Source: Phoronis australis
Taxonomy: Eukaryota; Phoronida; Phoronidae
Reading direction: 5' to 3'
DNA length: 64,000 nucleotides
NCBI GenBank assembly: GCA_002633005.1
Contig: NMRA01000111.1
Location: 340,866-404,865 of the forward strand
Shown here: one piece after another, positions 59,379 to 64,000 of the stretch
How positions within the stretch are numbered: position 1 is the stretch's first letter
Layout: the number at the start of each line of letters is the position of its first letter
The notes under the pieces: generated by a model
What the model saw: the letters and a program-made list of their open reading frames with translations, nothing else
The model's database searches: none
What the model was told of the DNA's origin: nothing
Translations under genes and position numbers: made by a program

Positions 59379-59489
59379 CTGTAGTACAGTATCTGCAGAA
59401 TTTCAGACACTAGTCTCTGACCCACGGGTCAAAGTCAATGCATGCAAATTTGCTGTACTGATGGCAGTGAGTTAGCTTATCTTCACACA
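59379..59489 (-). pseudogene. Dead ShKT exon H
   Basis: Recognisable as ShKT by CEDKLTHC, ACIDFDPWVRD and CLKFCRYC, but disabled three ways. The acceptor AG is gone (TTTGTTG instead of AAACAG). A TAG stop at 59410-59412 replaces the residue before the fourth Cys. The donor GTAAGT has become CATACC. It lies between linkers 60081 and 58933. Confidence 0.75.
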
Positions 59490-60080
59490 ACAAAGGAATG
59501 AAACCATAAATATTGCAGTACAGTTTCATGCCATCTCGCAGGTATTTGCTACGAGCAATCTACACAAAATATTTGAAAAACTGTTGTGATACGATCTTGA
59601 GCTTACAACGATTGACTGAACACGCGATCGCTCTGAAAACGGTCCTCAGTTATGTACATGGCCCTTTCAGGCCCTCATATCAGACATGCCAATTACAAGG
59701 AATCTCCTCAATCAGAATTGTGTGGTCTCCCTCATTGAATGACCAAACTAAACTAACCTAAGCTCTAATTAACAGAAACCTGTCAGACAGGGGGAAATGC
59801 CCACAAAAATGCTTGCGAAAAACCGATCTCACGAGATTAATATTCAAAAGACGGATTTAGGGACGCATTGGCAATTGATCAAAGAGATTTGTGAATGAGA
59901 AGCAAGCAAACATGTTGACTTAGGTTCCCTTGTGAGCTAGAACGTCTATAATGATCTTCCACCTTTTTACTTAATAAAGTGGTGACAGTAAAGACATTCA
60001 CTTAAAAATGTATATCTCAGTTAGGGAAAATAATAACCTGCACCAGTTCAAATTATTAGATGATACATAGTTTGACCTAC

Positions 60081-60110
60081 CTTCAGTTGTAGTCACAAGC
60101 GGAGGTATGG
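60081..60110 (-). CDS. 30-nt linker micro-exon 3d
   Basis: Acceptor TGCTTCAG, donor GTAGGT, phase 1 to 1, encoding IPPLVTTTE. It follows ShKT exon G, whose last split base A would give Thr with the incoming CC. Confidence 0.55.
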
Positions 60111-60279
60111 CTGAAGCACAGCAATATCAGTTAAGCGTACTTTATATATGGGACAAAGGGAAACGTCTTTAAGATTAACGACTGTCTATAAAGATAAATT
60201 CTGTTTCACCTTGAGAGTTAAACATCAAAATGGGAGCTGAAGCAAGTGAGTTGAAACAACAAATGGTTCAAAGTGCCAC

Positions 60280-60280
<1 letters not shown>

Positions 60281-60320
<40 letters not shown>
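60281..60320. repeat. (AC)20 microsatellite
   Basis: Forty bases of uninterrupted AC repeat in the intron between ShKT exon G and linker 60081. It is likely to vary in length between individuals. Confidence 0.95.
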
Positions 60321-60322
<2 letters not shown>

Positions 60323-60805
60323 CAAACTACAAGTGTTTAGTGATACACGATGTGTTCAAATGTCATTTTGATCGCATAAAAATGTAGCGTGCTTACACAC
60401 AAACTTAAAAATCAGCATAAAACATTATCTTTGCCAAATAACCATGACAAAGCATGAAATTGTCTTTCGTTGAATAACAAGCCAGCAGGCAAGCAAGACA
60501 AACATACATTCCGCGAAGTTAAAACACACGTCGCTACAAAGTTACATACTTGGTTCCTGCCAAATGCCAAAGGCAAAATTTGTTGATTTCTTTGTCATTT
60601 AGTTTGAAATATAGAGGCATGATTTATTTGTCAATGGCATTTTAGCTAGCTACATGTCCAAATCAACACCCATTAGCAGAAAATCTTTAAAGATAGCGGT
60701 TAACTTGTATGAATATGTCAAGGTGTCGATGCCTTTGTGACGAACTTGTATAAGTTCTGTAATGTATATAATTTAACAATTTTAAAATGCATGTGGCTAA
60801 CTTAC

Positions 60806-60919
60806 TGGGTGCAGTACATAATCCGCAGAATTTAGGGCAGTTGTGTCTGGCCCATGCCTCGTCACCAGTGCATTTAGATCTGCCGTAGGAAGAGCAATTT
60901 GTCTTCAAGTCTTTGCAGC
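60806..60919 (-). CDS. ShKT domain exon G
   Basis: 114-nt exon, acceptor AAACAAG, donor GTAAGT, phase 1 to 1. The domain starts CKDLKTNC and continues SKCTGDEAWARH and NCPKFCGLC, followed by TAP. One residue is missing before the Trp compared with C, D and F (DEAWA against DYEPWA or VYESWA). It starts GC TGC, which would complete a Cys when joined to exon F. Confidence 0.8.
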
Positions 60920-61254
60920 CTTGTTTGAAACAAATGGAAGCATTTGTTTAATTGCAGTTCCATTCCAACTTAATTGTCGCAAGGACAGTACATAAAATTC
61001 ACGCGACAAACTACTGTGAAAAGATCTCGAGCTAACAAGTCATGCCACTTTTGTCGTCATTGTCACCTTGGTCGTCACAAAGTTAGCACAAAGTTTTGTC
61101 TTGAAGTGAATTAATGGTTACGGTTAGTTGGTAAGAATAAAAGAGTCCGTGGCTATCGTGAAATTTGTTGCGTTCGGCAACCTGCCTAATTTCTGACAAA
61201 TGTTAAAAAGGCCGCAGGGCCAGATTTCCGCTAATTAAAAAGTAGAAAATGATG

Positions 61255-62044
61255 CAATTACAATGTCATCTTTTGTCCGGTTTCACCTCGAGGCAGTTCT
61301 GGGTGTAACGTATCCCATTCGAAAAAACACTGTCGGGACGTTTTTGTCTGTTGCAACGAACATTTCATATTTGCGTTTCCGCTTAGACCGAGACGTCCAG
61401 CTTCTTATCTGCAAGTTCCACTATTTCACTCTCGAATGTTGACCGTGACAACTATGCAACATCGTGTTTCAAATAAAACTGTCCCTTTGTTATGATTATT
61501 ATATTATATTGATAGTCAGCTTTCTCTCCTAACATAACAATCACAAACATTTTTACAATATCTTTTGTTTCCGGTAACGTGAACTACGTGTACCAGGATC
61601 ACTAATTTACATTCTTACGGAAGCCTTTCAGGAATGCGAAANATATCCTAGATCCGCCACTGTACAATGTCATCTTTTGTCCGGTTTCACCTCGAGGCAG
61701 TTCTGGGTGTAACGTATCCCATTCGAAAAAACACTGTCGGTACGTTTTTGTCTGTTGCGACGAACATTTCATATTTGCGTTTCCGCTTAGACCGAGACGT
61801 CCAGCTTCTTATCTGCAAGTTCCACTATTTCACTCTCGAATGTTGACCGTGACAACTATGCAACATCGTGTTTCAAATAAAACTGTCCCTTTGTTATGAT
61901 TATTATATTATATTGATAGTCAGCTTTCTCTCCTAACATAACAATCACAAACATTTTTACAATATCTTTTGTTTCCGGTAACGTGAACTACGTGTACCAG
62001 GATCACTAATTTACATTCTTACGGAAGCCTTTCAGGAATGCGAA
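61255..62044. repeat. Near-identical direct repeat joined at a single N (61642)
   Basis: 61255-61640 and 61665-62044 are the same sequence with only a couple of substitutions. Between them are the N at 61642 and a short stretch ending GATCCGCCACTG. The sequence is intronic or upstream DNA of the ShKT gene and is related to 55.0-55.4 and 48.0-48.4 kb. The identity and the N point to an assembly join. Confidence 0.75.
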
Positions 62045-64000
62045 ACAATAATTATCCATAAATTAATTGTAAACCTTTTTCTTCAGCTAAATCATACACC
62101 ATGCAGTGGTGATGAAGGGCTTTGCAATGGCATGACTCTCATGCAATTCCGAGGAAAAACGGCGGAGTTGCAAAAAGTTTTAGTGACAACAAGAACCAAC
62201 CCCGGAACAAAGGTATGAAAAACAAATCACTAACTCGCATTCAAATCGCCACCTCAGCAGATCCAAGTTGGCGTTGCATGACTAGAGTTCCACGATGAAA
62301 CAATGTCTGTTTTAGTCCGGCTTCATGAAGTTTTCTAACACAAAACACACGAATTAAAATCGAAATCGGCCTAAGCTAAGACCAAAACTTAGTCTGATAC
62401 GCAATAGGCTTAAGGTAGCAATTTGGTTATTATTATTACATTTACGAATGTCATCACCACTGAGGAGCAAATTTCGCGTTTAGATAACACAATGTAATGT
62501 CTGATAAATGTCACTAGGACTTGAGAAATGGTACATCCATACAAGCGTCTCCGTACATAAAATTCTACCAAACCTGGTTTTAGCCTAGCAACAAGTGCAA
62601 AGAACAACTAAGAATATTTTACGTTTGTCAAAATAATTATGGCAAAGCATCATAAGACTCGTCTTTCGTTGAATAACAAGCAAGCAGGCAAACAAGGCAA
62701 ACATACATTCCGCAAAGTTACATACTTGGTTCCTGCCAAAGAAAAAATTGGAAAAGACAAAATTTGTTGATTTCTCTGTCATTGTATTTCAAAAATGTAG
62801 AAGCATGATTCATTTGCCAATGGCATTTTAGCTATTTACATGTCAAAACAACGCGTTGAGAATTTCGTTTAGAATCACCCATAATTCTGGAAATCTGGCT
62901 TTAAAACTGCAGTTTTGAACATCAAAATAGAATCCGCAATACATCCGATGAACCAACACATGATATGGCTGAGACCTGTGAGGAGAATTATAGTGGACAG
63001 CCGGTTCTTAAATCGCAATGAGAGTGCTCAAGGAGAGAAGCTACGTGAGTGCGATTTCTAGAACATTGCACATAGTAGGACTGTTATCCATTGGATTATT
63101 TTCAAAAGGAAATGGTCTGATATTCACCCAGAAATTCTTTCACAAGTTCATGCAGTGTATAATTTGTATGAACATGAAGAGATGTCGACGCATTCAAATT
63201 TGATCTTGCCTTTGTGACAAATTGTATTACGTATACACATTTACTACAATTTTAAAATGCATGTGGCTAACTTACAGTATCCGCAGAATTTGGGGCAGTT
63301 GCGTCTGGCCCATGGCTCATATGCGCCAGTGCATTTAGATCTGTCGTAGGAAGAGCAATCTGTCTTCAAGTCTTTACAGCCTGGTTTCAAACATATCGAA
63401 GCATTCATTTTACTGCATATGCATTCCAACTTAATTGACACAAGCACAATACATAACATAAGGGAACAGAGGGATGAAAAACAAATCACTCGCATTCAAG
63501 TAGCCACCTCAGCAGATGCAAAACACAAGAATTAAAATCGAAATCAGCCTAAGCTAAAACTAAAACCTAGTCTGATACGCAATAGGCTTAAGGTAGCATT
63601 CTGGCAATTATTATTACATTTACGGATGCCATCACCACTGAGGAATGTTTAGATTTCACAATCAAATGTCTGTGATAAATGTTACTAAGACACGAGAAAT
63701 AATACATTCATACAAGTGTCTCAGCACATAAAATTCTGCCAGACCTGGCTTTAGCCTATCAATAGATGCTATGAACAACTATGAAATTTGCGTTTGTCAA
63801 AACAATTATGACAAGGCATCATTAGACTTGTCTTTCATTAAACAAGAAGCAAACAGTTAAGCAAGACAAACATACTTTGCGACAGATTAACATAGTACGA
63901 TAATTTTCATTTCCATTAAAACTCACACCCCTACAAGGTTACACACTTGGCTTCCGCCAAATAAAAATGCAGGCAACAACGTTTGTTGATTTCTTTGTCC
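62045..64000. other. Diverged repeats upstream of and around ShKT exon F
   Basis: 62100-62900 and 63450-64000 are diverged copies of each other (shared AGCCACCTCAGCAGAT, AAAATTCTACCA-type and AACAAGCAAGCAGGCAAAC-type stretches). They also match 28680-29200. They form the flanks of the ShKT unit. No further exon is visible up to the window edge. Confidence 0.55.
63276..63380 (-). CDS. ShKT domain exon F (sixth Cys split by the donor)
   Basis: 105-nt exon, acceptor AAACCAG, donor GTAAGT, phase 1 to 1. The cysteines are in CKDLKTDC, SKCTGAYEPWA and NCPKFCGY, then T at the splice. Compared with G, 12 nt are missing at the 3' end, and the donor was re-formed inside the Cys codon. No linker exon is visible between F and G, so F to G is the likely junction. 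It gives TGC plus TGC, two adjacent cysteines with no spacer. This is the most upstream exon seen. Confidence 0.75.

Larger units (their letters stand above)
36341..63380 (-). other. ShKT-domain gene, tandem copy 2 (exon span)
   Basis: This is the second, larger minus-strand exon set. In transcription order: ShKT F, G, linker 60081, dead H, linker 58933 (GC donor), linker 55469, ShKT E, a linker-deletion scar at the BEL/Pao insertion, ShKT D, linkers 46304, 42087 and 41215, broken half-ShKT 40596, linkers 40467, 39571 and 38314, half-ShKT 37685, 24-nt 37555, ShKT A' and 12-nt 36341. The 5' part is made of several diverged repeats of one unit. The introns hold non-LTR fragments, MITEs and a BEL/Pao element. 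The gene may extend beyond the right edge. It could also be two genes. Confidence 0.6.

Noticed and set aside
12939-63380. Calling the ShKT exons a potassium-channel toxin gene
   Set aside because: The ShKT fold is shared by many non-toxic secreted proteins. A multi-module gene with spacer exons does not match the usual single-domain toxin layout, and no prepro-region is visible.

Overview
The window reads as nuclear DNA of a metazoan, most likely a marine invertebrate. It is AT-rich, it has no long uninterrupted genes, and its coding pieces are tiny exons flanked by good GT-AG splice sites. The intervening DNA is packed with decayed invertebrate-type mobile elements: BEL/Pao, non-LTR elements, a tyrosine-recombinase element with an SGNH hydrolase, a P-like element and foldback MITEs. 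The species cannot be fixed from the sequence; ShKT-rich modular proteins are common in cnidarians, molluscs, hemichordates and nematodes. There is no sign of prokaryotic organisation.

The main genic content is on the minus strand. It is two tandem copies of a modular gene built from six-cysteine ShKT domain exons (105-123 nt) and Thr/Pro-rich micro-exons (12, 24 or 30 nt). Every intact exon has a length divisible by 3 and is phase 1 at both ends, so exons can be lost, gained or skipped without breaking the frame. Copy 1 spans about 12.47-28.13 kb: ShKT exons C and B, two half-ShKT exons, ShKT exon A and seven linker micro-exons. Copy 2 spans about 36.34-63.38 kb: ShKT exons F, G, a dead H, E, D, two half-ShKT exons, A' and a longer set of micro-exons. 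I did not find the signal-peptide exon or the terminal exon; copy 2 may continue past 64 kb.

Layout. 1-18.15 kb is copy 1 of a large duplication whose second copy is 32.4-42.17 kb. Copy 1 carries two extra blocks: 231-6563, and a 2.2-kb tyrosine-recombinase/SGNH element at 8.58-10.73 kb. Both copies share a P-like element (10.9-12.1 and 34.8-36.0 kb) and the 3' part of the ShKT gene, which itself holds an older tandem repeat of about 2.9 kb. 18.15-28.2 kb holds the rest of gene copy 1 with insertions: foldback elements, a SINE-like tRNA relic, MITEs and non-LTR fragments. 28.2-32.4 kb is mostly non-coding, with a broken THAP-domain exon near 30.5 kb. 42.2-64 kb holds the upstream part of gene copy 2, made of diverged repeats of one ancestral unit (ShKT exon, intron with a non-LTR 3' fragment, MITE, linker exon). 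It is interrupted by a decayed BEL/Pao element at 48.43-53.55 kb that replaced a linker exon.

Three single-N positions (2832, 6219, 61642) each sit at the junction of two near-identical direct repeats and look like assembly or haplotype joins rather than biology.
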